Position numbers and translations under genes: made by a program. A model generated the notes under the pieces. The model was not told the origin of the DNA, ran no database searches, and saw nothing but the letters and a program-made list of their open reading frames with translations. A stretch of 29,363 nt of DNA from Bacteroidales bacterium. Lineage in GTDB: Bacteria; Bacteroidota; Bacteroidia; Bacteroidales; UBA932. Positions 1-7,245 of the stretch are shown piece by piece. How positions within the stretch are numbered: position 1 is the stretch's first letter; each line of letters begins with the position of its first letter. The stretch covers positions 1 through 29,363 of the forward strand of contig JAILDI010000104.1 in assembly GCA_024689525.1 (NCBI GenBank), read 5' to 3'.

Positions 1-62
1 TCGGGAAGAAGAAAGCTGGACATAAATACATACTTATTTGGGTCGTTGAGTGCTGTTTTCAT
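1..62 (-). CDS. Possible 5' end of a leftward gene, cut by the window edge
   Basis: A minus-strand frame opens with ATG at 62-60 and stays open to the window edge (about 20 codons). A second in-frame ATG lies at 23-21. A good Bacteroidetes-type -7 element (TACCTTTG) sits at 75-68. Transcription would begin near position 61, so the ATG at 23 is the more natural start and the ATG at 62 would be nearly leaderless. Too little protein is visible to name a family. The promoter is the main support. Confidence 0.3.
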   Translation of the reverse strand, partial: MKTALNDPNKYVFMSSFLLP

Positions 63-67
63 GAGAA

Positions 68-75
68 CAAAGGTA
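68..75 (-). promoter_or_regulatory. -7 promoter element (TACCTTTG) for the gene off the left edge
   Basis: On the minus strand this octamer matches the Bacteroidetes -7 consensus TAnnTTTG. It lies in the gap before the leftward gene and points away from the lipoprotein gene at 203-871. The rest of 76-202 is AT-rich, with several T-runs, and contains no gene I can support. Confidence 0.45.
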
Positions 76-202
76 CACTTTATCTCCTTTTTCTCACTCT
101 TTTTTACACCCTTTTTCCCACGGACTTTTTCCGGTGAGCCAATTATTTTGCACCAGCAAACCATTTAACGCACTGATTTACAGCAAGTTGACCGCCAGAC
201 AG

Positions 203-871
203 CTAGCGCTCGCGGATGACGACGATGGTCTCCTGGTGGACGCGGCGGGAAAAGACGGCGGTCAGGCGGCCGGATTGCCAGGAGCCGGAACTGAAGTCCC
301 AGAGCGTGGTATAGCCTTCGAAAAGCAACTGCCCGTTATCCGTGAAACGGACCTTGACATCCGTATAAGGGAATGTATCGGCGACAAGTGGACTGTCGGG
401 ACACTGTATGTCGATACGGCCCTCATCATCTATCGTGTAATAGAACTGGTAAGCGTCCATTGTGACACAGCATTGGCCGTCAACCGGATCGGGAGGAAGA
501 ATGGTTTCCGTTCCGTCGCCGGCGACATCGGGAGTGTATTGGAAATAAGGAAGATAGAGGTTTACCTGCGCCAGTTCATCGGCACTGGCCGGAGGTATCA
601 CCAGATTGCAGTCCGTGGCGGACATTGTCCCGTAGTCAGTCTCCTGGTACTGCAAGCCGGTCCATCCGTAGTTTTTCATCTGGTGGAGTAGTTCGCAGGA
701 TGGAATCAGGCCGATGTCGGAGAGTCTCACGGCTTGCTCCCATTGGATCTCTTGCAGGGTATAATGCCCGAAAGTGCCGGACATTGTATTGAAAAAGGCA
801 GTCTGTTCATCTCTGTTTCCGCAGGAGAGCAGCAGAACCGGAATGCATAACAGCGTAATAATCTTTTTCAT
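203..871 (-). CDS. Predicted lipoprotein, unknown function
   Basis: This 222-residue protein starts with a lipoprotein signal: positively charged MKK, a hydrophobic stretch, then LLSC with the lipidated cysteine at residue 17. The mature part begins GNRDEQ and would be attached to the inner or outer membrane. The body is rich in aromatic and acidic residues, with no domain I recognise. It is the last gene of the leftward run that begins with the sigma factor at 2773. Only two bases separate its start from the stop of the preceding gene, so the two are almost certainly co-transcribed and may work together at the envelope. Reality as a gene is well supported; its function is not. Confidence 0.75.
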   Translation of the reverse strand: MKKIITLLCIPVLLLSCGNRDEQTAFFNTMSGTFGHYTLQEIQWEQAVRLSDIGLIPSCELLHQMKNYGWTGLQYQETDYGTMSATDCNLVIPPASADELAQVNLYLPYFQYTPDVAGDGTETILPPDPVDGQCCVTMDAYQFYYTIDDEGRIDIQCPDSPLVADTFPYTDVKVRFTDNGQLLFEGYTTLWDFSSGSWQSGRLTAVFSRRVHQETIVVIRER

Positions 872-873
872 TG

Positions 874-1497
874 TCAGAAAGTATAACCGATCCGGAAGTT
901 GATGTGGGGCAGGAAAAACATAAACTTGGTGTGAAAACCAACGCCGAACGTGTATTCGCGGAACCAGTGTGCGTTTCCGCGGCGGATTCCGTACATACCG
1001 ATTGCCGACAGGTCGAGGGAGCTCATATCATAAGCCCCCAGACCGGCATATAGGACTGTCCTTAAGGCAATGAAATCGGCGCAGTTATTGGCCGTATTCT
1101 TGCCCTTGAGGCTCCTGCGTTCCATATTTGTATAATACCGCGGCTCGATAGTGAAACCGGGCCTGGGGCCCCAGTTGAAAGTATAACTCACGGATGAATC
1201 CGATGTATTGTAGTTTCCGGAAGAATACGTATTGGTCGTGACCGTCCTGGACGCGTATGTAAGCACGCAAGGGGCGCCAGCCCTGAAAACCATCGACCAG
1301 TTTCCGCCCAGACGCTGTTCGTAGGCATATTCCAGTCCCAGGATGCTGGCCGATATTGAATGGCTGGACACAACTCGACCGTCATTCTGCGCCTTAGCCA
1401 CCAGGGGAATGGACGGGTCGCTGAAATCGTAATAACTCTGTGCCGATGCCAACGCCGCAATCAGCGCGGCAAAAACCGCTGCAATCAATCTTCTCAT
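874..1497 (-). CDS. Small secreted protein, likely outer-membrane beta-barrel
   Basis: The 207-residue product has a signal peptide (residues 1 to about 19, ending ASA before Q). A long run of alternating polar and aromatic segments follows, and it ends in phenylalanine (RIGYTF). That end is typical of outer-membrane beta-barrels recognised by the Bam machinery. It contains segments that look like adjacent strands, such as RPGFTIEPRYYTNM and RIGYTF. I do not recognise a named family. It lies four bases after the 1502-1954 gene and two bases before the lipoprotein gene, inside the sigma-factor operon. It is therefore a plausible structural target or sensor of that system. Confidence 0.75.
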   Translation of the reverse strand: MRRLIAAVFAALIAALASAQSYYDFSDPSIPLVAKAQNDGRVVSSHSISASILGLEYAYEQRLGGNWSMVFRAGAPCVLTYASRTVTTNTYSSGNYNTSDSSVSYTFNWGPRPGFTIEPRYYTNMERRSLKGKNTANNCADFIALRTVLYAGLGAYDMSSLDLSAIGMYGIRRGNAHWFREYTFGVGFHTKFMFFLPHINFRIGYTF

Positions 1498-1501
1498 AAC
1501 T

Positions 1502-1954
1502 CTATCGTTCTTTTTTGTTAAACATCAGATTAAGGTCCTCCACCGAGGCCCGGCCGCGCAAATACACCACCGTCACATCCCACAGGCCCTTGATTTCCTT
1601 CGCCTGATAGCACAGGAAGCGGTTGAGGCCGTTGGGAAGGGGTGGAAGGCACACAAGTGCGTAAGTGAGGTGTCCGCCGTCATAATCCATCTGCTTGTCC
1701 GGGGCGTCATATGCGTCCCGGATCACCCGCACTTCCACTTCGTGCATCGCTCCCTCATCGACAGTAAAAGTAAGGCTCTTATAGGTGTCAAGCTTGTATG
1801 GCCGCAGCTGGGCGCCCGAGATGAAGGTGCGTTTCATAATCTTCCGGGAAATCACATTCCCTTCGAAGAGGTCCTCCACGTAGAGCCCCTCCTGGGCCGA
1901 TGCCGCCGCGCACAGCAGCATCGCGGCAAATATGGTGAGCAGTCGTTTCATCAT
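1502..1954 (-). CDS. Small secreted protein of a Bacteroidales-specific type (DUF6108-like)
   Basis: This 150-residue protein starts MMKRLL with a clear signal peptide ending AASAQ near residue 21. The mature part carries the segment GLYVEDLFEGNVI and a basic C-terminus (NKKER). From memory it resembles the short periplasmic proteins called DUF6108 in Bacteroidales. That assignment is a recollection of the family, not something a motif proves. The start overlaps the stop of the anti-sigma-like gene by four bases (ATGA), which shows translational coupling. An ATG three bases further in (1951) is an alternative start. Confidence 0.7.
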   Translation of the reverse strand: MMKRLLTIFAAMLLCAAASAQEGLYVEDLFEGNVISRKIMKRTFISGAQLRPYKLDTYKSLTFTVDEGAMHEVEVRVIRDAYDAPDKQMDYDGGHLTYALVCLPPLPNGLNRFLCYQAKEIKGLWDVTVVYLRGRASVEDLNLMFNKKER

Positions 1955-2313
1955 TCCTTATTTATTAATGCGGTCAGCGAGCCTTCGACATCGGCCCCTG
2001 AAGAAAAGAATTCCGTCAGGGTGGATTCCATCGAGTCGATGGCTTTGAGGCTGTTATTCCGGACAGTTGTGCCGATGATGAATATGGCCGATATCGCAGC
2101 AGCCGCTGCGACTATCGACATCCAAGGCATCCTGCGCACTGGCTTTACGCTAATGGCCCTGCCTGCGGCGAAATAGCCCATTACTGCCTTGGCCTCATCG
2201 AACTCCGGGTCCTCCGTTGTGGCCAGGAAACTCTTCAGGCTGCGCTCCTCCCTTGGGGAGATAGTTGCATCGAACCATTCCCGGCAAAGTCGTTTATAAT
2301 AGCTCTTGTTCAT
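1951..2313 (-). CDS. Single-pass membrane protein, probable anti-sigma factor
   Basis: The 120-residue product has a charged N-terminal part of about 60 residues without a signal peptide. One transmembrane helix follows at about residues 64-84 (alanine- and isoleucine-rich), then a short segment outside the inner membrane. This layout, and its position directly behind an ECF sigma gene with a 20-base overlap, is that of an anti-sigma factor holding the sigma factor at the membrane. No zinc-binding HxxxCxxC motif is present, so it is not a classical ZAS-type anti-sigma. It is shorter than the FecR-type regulators usual in Bacteroidetes. The role is inferred from context and topology. Confidence 0.6.
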   Translation of the reverse strand: MNKSYYKRLCREWFDATISPREERSLKSFLATTEDPEFDEAKAVMGYFAAGRAISVKPVRRMPWMSIVAAAAAISAIFIIGTTVRNNSLKAIDSMESTLTEFFSSGADVEGSLTALINKE

Positions 2314-2773
2314 TATATCGGTCTCTAATGGTTTTTCTTGCCCTTGATAGTTGCATCCGGACGGCGGGCGGGTTCATCCCTAGTTCGCGGGCTATGGTTT
2401 CCAGCTTCGCCCCTTCGTATTCGTGCCGACGGATTATGTATTGCTGGACGTCACTCAGGTCCTTCCGCACCAGCTCTTCTATCTTTAGGAAAAGTTGCTC
2501 ACGTTCTTCCACCGGGGTTTCCTCCTGAGTGACGTCCACTTCAAGCGGTACTGTTTTCCGGCGTCTCAGCATATCCACGGAATTGTTTCTTACAGTGCGC
2601 TGGAGCAGCGATTCCGCCTCTTGCGGGGAACGTATCTGGTAGCGGCCCCATAGCTTGACAAAAGCGTCCTGCAGGGCGTCTTCGCTTGAGGCGGTGTCTC
2701 GCAGCATACGCTTCGACCCGCCCAGCAGTCTCTCCTTAATGCGGAGAAACGCTTCTGTCAAGTAATCTGTCAT
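2294..2773 (-). CDS. ECF-type RNA polymerase sigma factor
   Basis: This 159-residue protein has the two conserved ECF sigma regions. Region 2 lies near residues 10-60 (SEDALQDAFVKLWGRY, the core-binding and -10-recognition part). Region 4 lies near residues 105-155, a helix-turn-helix reading LETIARELGMNPPAVRMQ followed by LSRARKTIRDRY. The length is normal for the family. It would direct RNA polymerase to a small set of promoters, most likely including its own operon and envelope genes. The next gene overlaps it by 20 bases and looks like its membrane inhibitor. The start ATG is 36 bases past the smpB stop. Confidence 0.88.
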   Translation of the reverse strand: MTDYLTEAFLRIKERLLGGSKRMLRDTASSEDALQDAFVKLWGRYQIRSPQEAESLLQRTVRNNSVDMLRRRKTVPLEVDVTQEETPVEEREQLFLKIEELVRKDLSDVQQYIIRRHEYEGAKLETIARELGMNPPAVRMQLSRARKTIRDRYNEQELL

Positions 2774-2798
2774 CCGGTTATATAACGCAGAAGGTACG

Positions 2799-2806
2799 GA
2801 AATGTA
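2799..2806 (-). promoter_or_regulatory. Weak -7-like element before the sigma-factor operon
   Basis: The minus-strand octamer TACATTTC differs from TAnnTTTG at the last base. It sits just past the smpB stop codon and about 26 bases before the sigma start. If the sigma factor controls its own operon, the true promoter may not follow the housekeeping consensus. This is only a candidate. Confidence 0.3.
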
Positions 2807-2809
2807 ACA

Positions 2810-3265
2810 TCAGAGCCCCATACGGTCCAGCTCGCGGCGGGTGTCCTTTTCCTTGATGGTCTGGCGCTTGTCGTATTCGCGTTTTCCTTTGGCAAGGGCG
2901 ATGACGAGTTTGGCGTAGCCGTTTTCCGCCACAAATAGCTTCACGGCGATGATGGTAAGGCCCTTCTTTTTGTCCTCCATCGCAAGATGGCGGAGTTCGC
3001 GGCGGGTGAGGAGGAGTTTGCGGTCCCTAAGAGGTTCGTGCTGGCCCCAGGTGCCCCAGTGATACTGGGCGATGTTAAGGCCGTGGATATAGAGTTCTCC
3101 ATTGGCGAAGTAGCACCAGGCGTCCTGCAGGGAGGCTTTTCCCGCCCTGATGGACTTGATTTCCGTACCCACAAGGCAGATGCCCGCGGTATAGGTTTCC
3201 AGGAACTCGTAATCGAACGAGGCCCTGCGGTTGGTGATCTGTATTTTACTCTTCGCTTTCGGCAT
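2810..3265 (-). CDS. smpB: SsrA-binding protein SmpB
   Basis: The 151-residue protein matches SmpB over its full usual length of about 150 residues. It has the family-typical ETYTAGICLVGTEIKSIR near the N-terminus and the GLNIAQY segment. The basic tail (KREYDKR, then DTRRELDR) is the part that mimics the anticodon arm in the ribosome. SmpB binds tmRNA and takes it to stalled ribosomes in trans-translation. It starts at ATG 3265 with a -7 element (TACATTTG) seven bases upstream, so its leader is extremely short. No tmRNA gene is visible in the window. Confidence 0.97.
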   Translation of the reverse strand: MPKAKSKIQITNRRASFDYEFLETYTAGICLVGTEIKSIRAGKASLQDAWCYFANGELYIHGLNIAQYHWGTWGQHEPLRDRKLLLTRRELRHLAMEDKKKGLTIIAVKLFVAENGYAKLVIALAKGKREYDKRQTIKEKDTRRELDRMGL

Positions 3266-3272
3266 AGGGTTG

Positions 3273-3280
3273 CAAATGTA
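3273..3280 (-). promoter_or_regulatory. -7 promoter element (TACATTTG) for smpB
   Basis: An exact match to TAnnTTTG on the minus strand. Seven bases lie between the element and the smpB ATG at 3265, so the mRNA would be leaderless or nearly so. It faces away from the Omp85-gene promoter at 3303-3310, only 22 bases apart. Confidence 0.55.
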
Positions 3281-3302
3281 GTGTTTTTTCGGAAAATATT
3301 TA

Positions 3303-3310
3303 TATCTTTG
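3303..3310 (+). promoter_or_regulatory. -7 promoter element (TATCTTTG) for the Omp85-type gene
   Basis: An exact TAnnTTTG match, 26 bases before ATG 3337. A T-run at 3284-3289 precedes it, but no clean -33 TTTG is visible at the usual spacing. Confidence 0.65.
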
Positions 3311-3336
3311 CTCGATTTAACGCTAAAACGACTATT

Positions 3337-4725
3337 ATGAAAAAACTCTTTTTGACTTTTGTTACGCTTCTGGCGTGCGGTCTTGTACTCAAAGTATCGG
3401 CCCAGGAAGGAGAGAAAGAAATGAAAACCGGCTGGAGCTTCGGCGTCCTGCCCACTGCCACCTACTCTGTGGATAATGGCTTCCAGGCTGGTGCTTTCGG
3501 CGATATCTATTATTACGGCGACGGCAAAACATACCCGGATCCCCTTCACAAGATCAGCTGGGAAGGCTCATATTTCACCCACAGCCACCGTATGCGCCTC
3601 TATCTGGCATACGACTCCAAGTATCTGATTCCCAATATGCGCGTGAACGCGTCCGTTACATATATGACCGACCCTCTCTACAGTATGTGGGGCTTCAACG
3701 GTGCGGCCGCAACGCAGAATTATGATGTATGGGGAAACAGGGAAATGACAGTTCCCCTGACCTCCGACAACGTAAACTACTACGGTATGAGCCGTGAGAT
3801 GCTCCGCATCCTGGCCAATTTCCAGGGCCGCATCACCGACAACCTCAACTGGGCTGCCGGCGTGAACTTCTGGAAATGGAACCTCGGCGCAATGAAGGAT
3901 AACGGTGTAGATGTCGATGGCACAAAACAGTATTATAACACCGACGCCACCCTGTACAACTTCCTCACCAGAAAAGGAGTTATCTCCGATGCAGAAAAGG
4001 ACGGAAGCTTAGCTCTGGAAATCAATGCCGGCGTCGTGTACGACACCCGTGATATCGAGGCTGCTCCTAACAAGGGCATCTGGGCAGAGGCCTACCTGAA
4101 CGGAAATGTACTCAACCAGCAGTACCTCAAGGCCTGCGCATACTTCCGTCAGTACATCTCCATCCCCATTCATCTTCCTGCAGGAGATCCCGTGTTCGCA
4201 TACCGCCTTGCATGGCAGCACACCATCCTGGGTGAGACGCCCCTGGCAATGATCCAGAACAACCCGCTGCTGGTCCAGCGTAATATGATTTCCGAAGGCT
4301 TCGGTTCTTCCAACACCATCCGCGGTCTCCGTGAGAACCGTGTCCTGGCAGAAGGTATGGCCTGGGCGAACACCGAACTGCGCATCAAGCTCGTGAAGTT
4401 CAACTTCCTCAACCAGTACTTCTATCTTGCCGTGAATCCTTTCTTCGATGCCGGTATCATCACCAAGCCCTACAAGGCCGATGCCCTTGCCGCCATTGCC
4501 GATAATGAAGGAAAGATTTACGACCCCACTTTCAATCTCCTTACCGGAACCACCGATCCTATCTACGATGCTTCCAAGGTGAATTATCTCGTCTACAGCG
4601 CCGGTGCAGGCCTGAAGATCGCGATGAACCAGAACTTCATCATCTCGGCCGACTTTGCCAAGTGCTTCACCGAAGGCATGGACGCCGGCCTGTGGATCGG
4701 TATCGGTATCAACTACCAGTTCTAA
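3337..4725 (+). CDS. Omp85/BamA-type outer-membrane beta-barrel protein, no POTRA domains
   Basis: This 462-residue protein has a signal peptide (MKKLFL, ending VSAQ near residue 23). A large barrel follows and ends in phenylalanine (INYQF). Signatures of the bacterial surface-antigen (Omp85) barrel are the strand VVYDTRDIEAAPNKGIW and the later SNTIRGLRENRVLAEG. The latter corresponds to the conserved RGxxxxR loop that lines the barrel in BamA/TamA. No POTRA repeats fit between signal and barrel, so it is a barrel-only member. Barrel-only members are common in Bacteroidetes and are of unknown substrate. It has its own promoter and a strong terminator at 4747-4780, so it is monocistronic. Confidence 0.85.
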   Translation: MKKLFLTFVTLLACGLVLKVSAQEGEKEMKTGWSFGVLPTATYSVDNGFQAGAFGDIYYYGDGKTYPDPLHKISWEGSYFTHSHRMRLYLAYDSKYLIPNMRVNASVTYMTDPLYSMWGFNGAAATQNYDVWGNREMTVPLTSDNVNYYGMSREMLRILANFQGRITDNLNWAAGVNFWKWNLGAMKDNGVDVDGTKQYYNTDATLYNFLTRKGVISDAEKDGSLALEINAGVVYDTRDIEAAPNKGIWAEAYLNGNVLNQQYLKACAYFRQYISIPIHLPAGDPVFAYRLAWQHTILGETPLAMIQNNPLLVQRNMISEGFGSSNTIRGLRENRVLAEGMAWANTELRIKLVKFNFLNQYFYLAVNPFFDAGIITKPYKADALAAIADNEGKIYDPTFNLLTGTTDPIYDASKVNYLVYSAGAGLKIAMNQNFIISADFAKCFTEGMDAGLWIGIGINYQF

Positions 4726-4746
4726 AATACAATCCATACATATAAT

Positions 4747-4780
4747 AATCCCCGGGTTTCTCGCAAATCCGGGGATTTTT
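4747..4780 (+). terminator. Rho-independent terminator after the Omp85-type gene
   Basis: AATCCCCGG at 4747-4755 pairs with CCGGGGATT at 4769-4777. The stem extends inward through a G-T wobble and three T-A pairs to a five-base loop (4760-4764), and a T-run ends at 4780. The left arm is preceded by an A/T-rich stretch, so it may also help stop leftward transcription of dcuB, which ends at 4794. Confidence 0.92.
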
Positions 4781-4793
4781 GTCTGGCGGCGCG

Positions 4794-6170
4794 TTACGGT
4801 AGTATAAAGCCGGCGAAGTAGCCGCGGAAGATTACGTTGGCGATTAGGTAGCCGATGACTGTGGAAACCGTTACGCTTATGAGGCCCGGCATCATAAAAC
4901 TGTGGTTCAGCAGGTATTTACCTATTCGCGTTGTGCCGGAGCGGTCGAAGTTCACTGTGGCGATATCCGAGGGGTAGTTGGGGATGAAGAAGTAGCCGTA
5001 CACGCTGGGAAGCACTCCCAGAAGCACCGGCCCGGCAATTCCAAGTTCATACGCCAGCGGCAGCATCGCAACCACTACCGCGCCCTGGGAGTTAATAAGC
5101 ACGGACACCAGGAAGAACACGAACGCGATGGTCCACGGGGCGCGCGTAACCAGGTCCGTGAGCATGGCTTTCATCTCATCCATATAATTGCCGAAATATG
5201 TATCGGCCAGCCATGCAATGCCGTAAATCGCAATCACGGCCACCATGCCGGACTTCCATACGGAGCCGGACACGCAGTTCTTAAGGTCCACCTTGCACAG
5301 CATGATGTTCAAGGCGGCTGCAACCAGCATGATAATCTGGATGCAGATGTTCATCTTGGGCAGATTGATAACCGTGGCAAGCGTTTCCCCGCCAACATGA
5401 ATCATCTGGCAGAATGCAAATGCCACAATCACCAGCAGAGCTCCCAGGAACACAAACACCGACACTTTGGCGCTTTTGGTAATCTCCTTGTCCAGGGTGG
5501 TGGCGGAACTGCCGTACATGTATTTGTAAATATTCGGATCCGCCTTGCGCTTGAGGAAGGCAGGGTCCTTGTCCAGGTCCTTGCCCCTCTTGTAGGAGGC
5601 CAGGGAAGCGCACATAAGGCCGATGACGCATGCCGGAATCGTAACCATGAGCACCTGAGGAATCGACACCATAAATCCGTTCGCGTTGGAAATGGTGACG
5701 AAGGCAACGACCGCGGCGGCGATGGGCGAACAGGTGATACCCACCTGTGACGCGATGGAAGCCACGCCGCAGGGCCTTTCCGGACGGATATTTTTCTTAA
5801 GGGCGATGTCGCAGATGATGGGCATAATGGTGTACACCACGTGACCGGTGCCGACGAGAACGGTGAGGAAGAATGTCACCAGCGGGCCCAGGAAGGTGAT
5901 GTGCTCCGGATGCTTGCGAAGCAGCTTTTCCGCAATCTGTATCATCCAGTCCATACCGCCCGATGCCTGCAGCGTACCTGCGCAGGTGACGGCGGCGATG
6001 ATGATGTAGATAACGTCGGTGGGAGGCGTTCCGGGCTCCAGGCCGAAGCCGAAAACCAGGATTGCCAGGCCGATGCCGGAGATGGCACCCAGAGCGAGCG
6101 AACCGTAGCGCGAGCCCACGTACAGGGCGGCAAGCACTATCAGCAGCTCGATAATCATCAGGAAAGTCAT
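4794..6170 (-). CDS. dcuB: Anaerobic C4-dicarboxylate transporter DcuB
   Basis: The 458-residue, highly hydrophobic protein follows E. coli DcuB closely. It has SRYGSLALGAISGIGLAI near the start, then LQASGGMDWM, LVGTGHVVYTIMPII and NIRPERP. DcuB-type carriers exchange external fumarate, malate or aspartate for internal succinate across the inner membrane. This feeds fumarate respiration, the main energy route of many Bacteroidales. The length matches the family (430-460) and no segment is missing. The gene stands alone, with a -7 element at 6193-6200, and is divergent from the gene at 6263. DcuA is the less likely alternative because the GHVVYT segment is DcuB-like. Confidence 0.92.
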   Translation of the reverse strand: MTFLMIIELLIVLAALYVGSRYGSLALGAISGIGLAILVFGFGLEPGTPPTDVIYIIIAAVTCAGTLQASGGMDWMIQIAEKLLRKHPEHITFLGPLVTFFLTVLVGTGHVVYTIMPIICDIALKKNIRPERPCGVASIASQVGITCSPIAAAVVAFVTISNANGFMVSIPQVLMVTIPACVIGLMCASLASYKRGKDLDKDPAFLKRKADPNIYKYMYGSSATTLDKEITKSAKVSVFVFLGALLVIVAFAFCQMIHVGGETLATVINLPKMNICIQIIMLVAAALNIMLCKVDLKNCVSGSVWKSGMVAVIAIYGIAWLADTYFGNYMDEMKAMLTDLVTRAPWTIAFVFFLVSVLINSQGAVVVAMLPLAYELGIAGPVLLGVLPSVYGYFFIPNYPSDIATVNFDRSGTTRIGKYLLNHSFMMPGLISVTVSTVIGYLIANVIFRGYFAGFILP

Positions 6171-6192
6171 AGATTCTCAGTTTTAATGCTTC

Positions 6193-6200
6193 CAAATATA
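6193..6200 (-). promoter_or_regulatory. -7 promoter element (TATATTTG) for dcuB
   Basis: An exact TAnnTTTG match on the minus strand, 22 bases before the dcuB ATG at 6170. It is back-to-back with the promoter of the rightward gene (6233-6240). Confidence 0.65.
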
Positions 6201-6232
6201 GTTATTTTTTCTTTAAGTTGGCCCGGAATATG

Positions 6233-6240
6233 TATATTTG
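6233..6240 (+). promoter_or_regulatory. -7 promoter element (TATATTTG) for the 6263 gene
   Basis: An exact TAnnTTTG match, 22 bases before ATG 6263. It also decides the start. An upstream alternative start at 6218 would lie ahead of this promoter element, so it cannot be the one used from this transcript. Confidence 0.65.
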
Positions 6241-6262
6241 CAGTGCGTTTGAAAAAGAAACT

Positions 6263-7243
6263 ATGAAGAAAACAATACTTGCCTGCGCTCTGTTCATTGC
6301 ATCGGCCCTTATCATGGGTGCGCAGGAAATCCGCACAAACTACCGTTCAGGCAATATGACCCGCATCTCCACTGATTATGAGGAGATAACCTGCGGGGAG
6401 TGCCCCGTATGGACGAGAGTGGAGAAAGTGGGCTACAAGGACGGCTCCACGCTGTATGTCCTGTACCTCAATTTCGAGCAGAAGACATCGGCCAATGTCC
6501 CCAAGGGGGTGAAAATGGCCCTCAACCTCACCGCCGGCGGGTTCGTCAGGGTAGAGCAGATCGGCCAGGACAGCGCCACCAAGCGTGCCTTCCAGCGCGG
6601 CAGCAACAAGGTCTACTGGAACCGCACCAAATACGCGGTGGACGATGCCGATATGGCCAAAATCCTGCGCGGAGTAAGCTCCATCGACGTCGTAACGGGC
6701 TGGGATCCGGACGATTATATCCAGATGAATTTCCCTGCCGATGAGCTGTCGGCCCTGCTGCGCAGGCACGTCGACGCCATAGGCAAGGCGGCGTCATCGA
6801 CCATTACCCTCACCGCGGAACTGGGCTCAAGGGCGAACAACCGCAACAACATCCTCACCAGCACCAAGCCCATCACCGCCAGGGGCGCAAATTACGCCTA
6901 CAACGTAAGCCTCACGCACCTCTACTACAAGAATACCAACAAGGAGGATTTCGACCTTAAGATTCAGATCGGCTCGTCCAAGACGCATCATATCGCCATC
7001 GATTCGCCTGTGACGTTCACGCTGGCCAACGGTTCGACGGTGGTGCTGAAACAGGCAGTCGAGGAGGACGATTTCTTCACCATATACCCGTCGATGCGGG
7101 AAATCCGCCAGCTCTGCGGTGGCATCAAGTCAATCTCCGTGACTTACGAAGGCGGCACACTCACGGACACCTTCAGCGGCGGCGCGCTTTCATCGGCCAT
7201 AAACCAGCAGTACCAGCTGCTGATGTCGGTATCTGACAGATAA
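6263..7243 (+). CDS. Secreted protein with two similar halves, unknown function
   Basis: With the start at ATG 6263 the product is 326 residues. It opens with a signal peptide (MKKTILACALF, ending MGAQ near residue 20). I do not recognise a family. Residues of about 60-170 and 205-320 look like two diverged copies of one domain. Each has a strand-rich start (YVLYLNFEQ versus YNVSLTHLYY), a middle with a charged KQ/EQ segment and a GxxSIxV motif (GVSSIDV versus GIKSISV). Each then ends in a helical stretch. The next gene follows after two bases, so this protein is probably co-expressed with the exported Ntn-hydrolase. Confidence 0.75.
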   Translation: MKKTILACALFIASALIMGAQEIRTNYRSGNMTRISTDYEEITCGECPVWTRVEKVGYKDGSTLYVLYLNFEQKTSANVPKGVKMALNLTAGGFVRVEQIGQDSATKRAFQRGSNKVYWNRTKYAVDDADMAKILRGVSSIDVVTGWDPDDYIQMNFPADELSALLRRHVDAIGKAASSTITLTAELGSRANNRNNILTSTKPITARGANYAYNVSLTHLYYKNTNKEDFDLKIQIGSSKTHHIAIDSPVTFTLANGSTVVLKQAVEEDDFFTIYPSMREIRQLCGGIKSISVTYEGGTLTDTFSGGALSSAINQQYQLLMSVSDR

Positions 7244-7245
7244 TT

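Noticed and set aside
6218..6262. An earlier start for the secreted protein at 6263
   Set aside because: It would place 15 residues before the signal peptide and lies ahead of the -7 element at 6233-6240.
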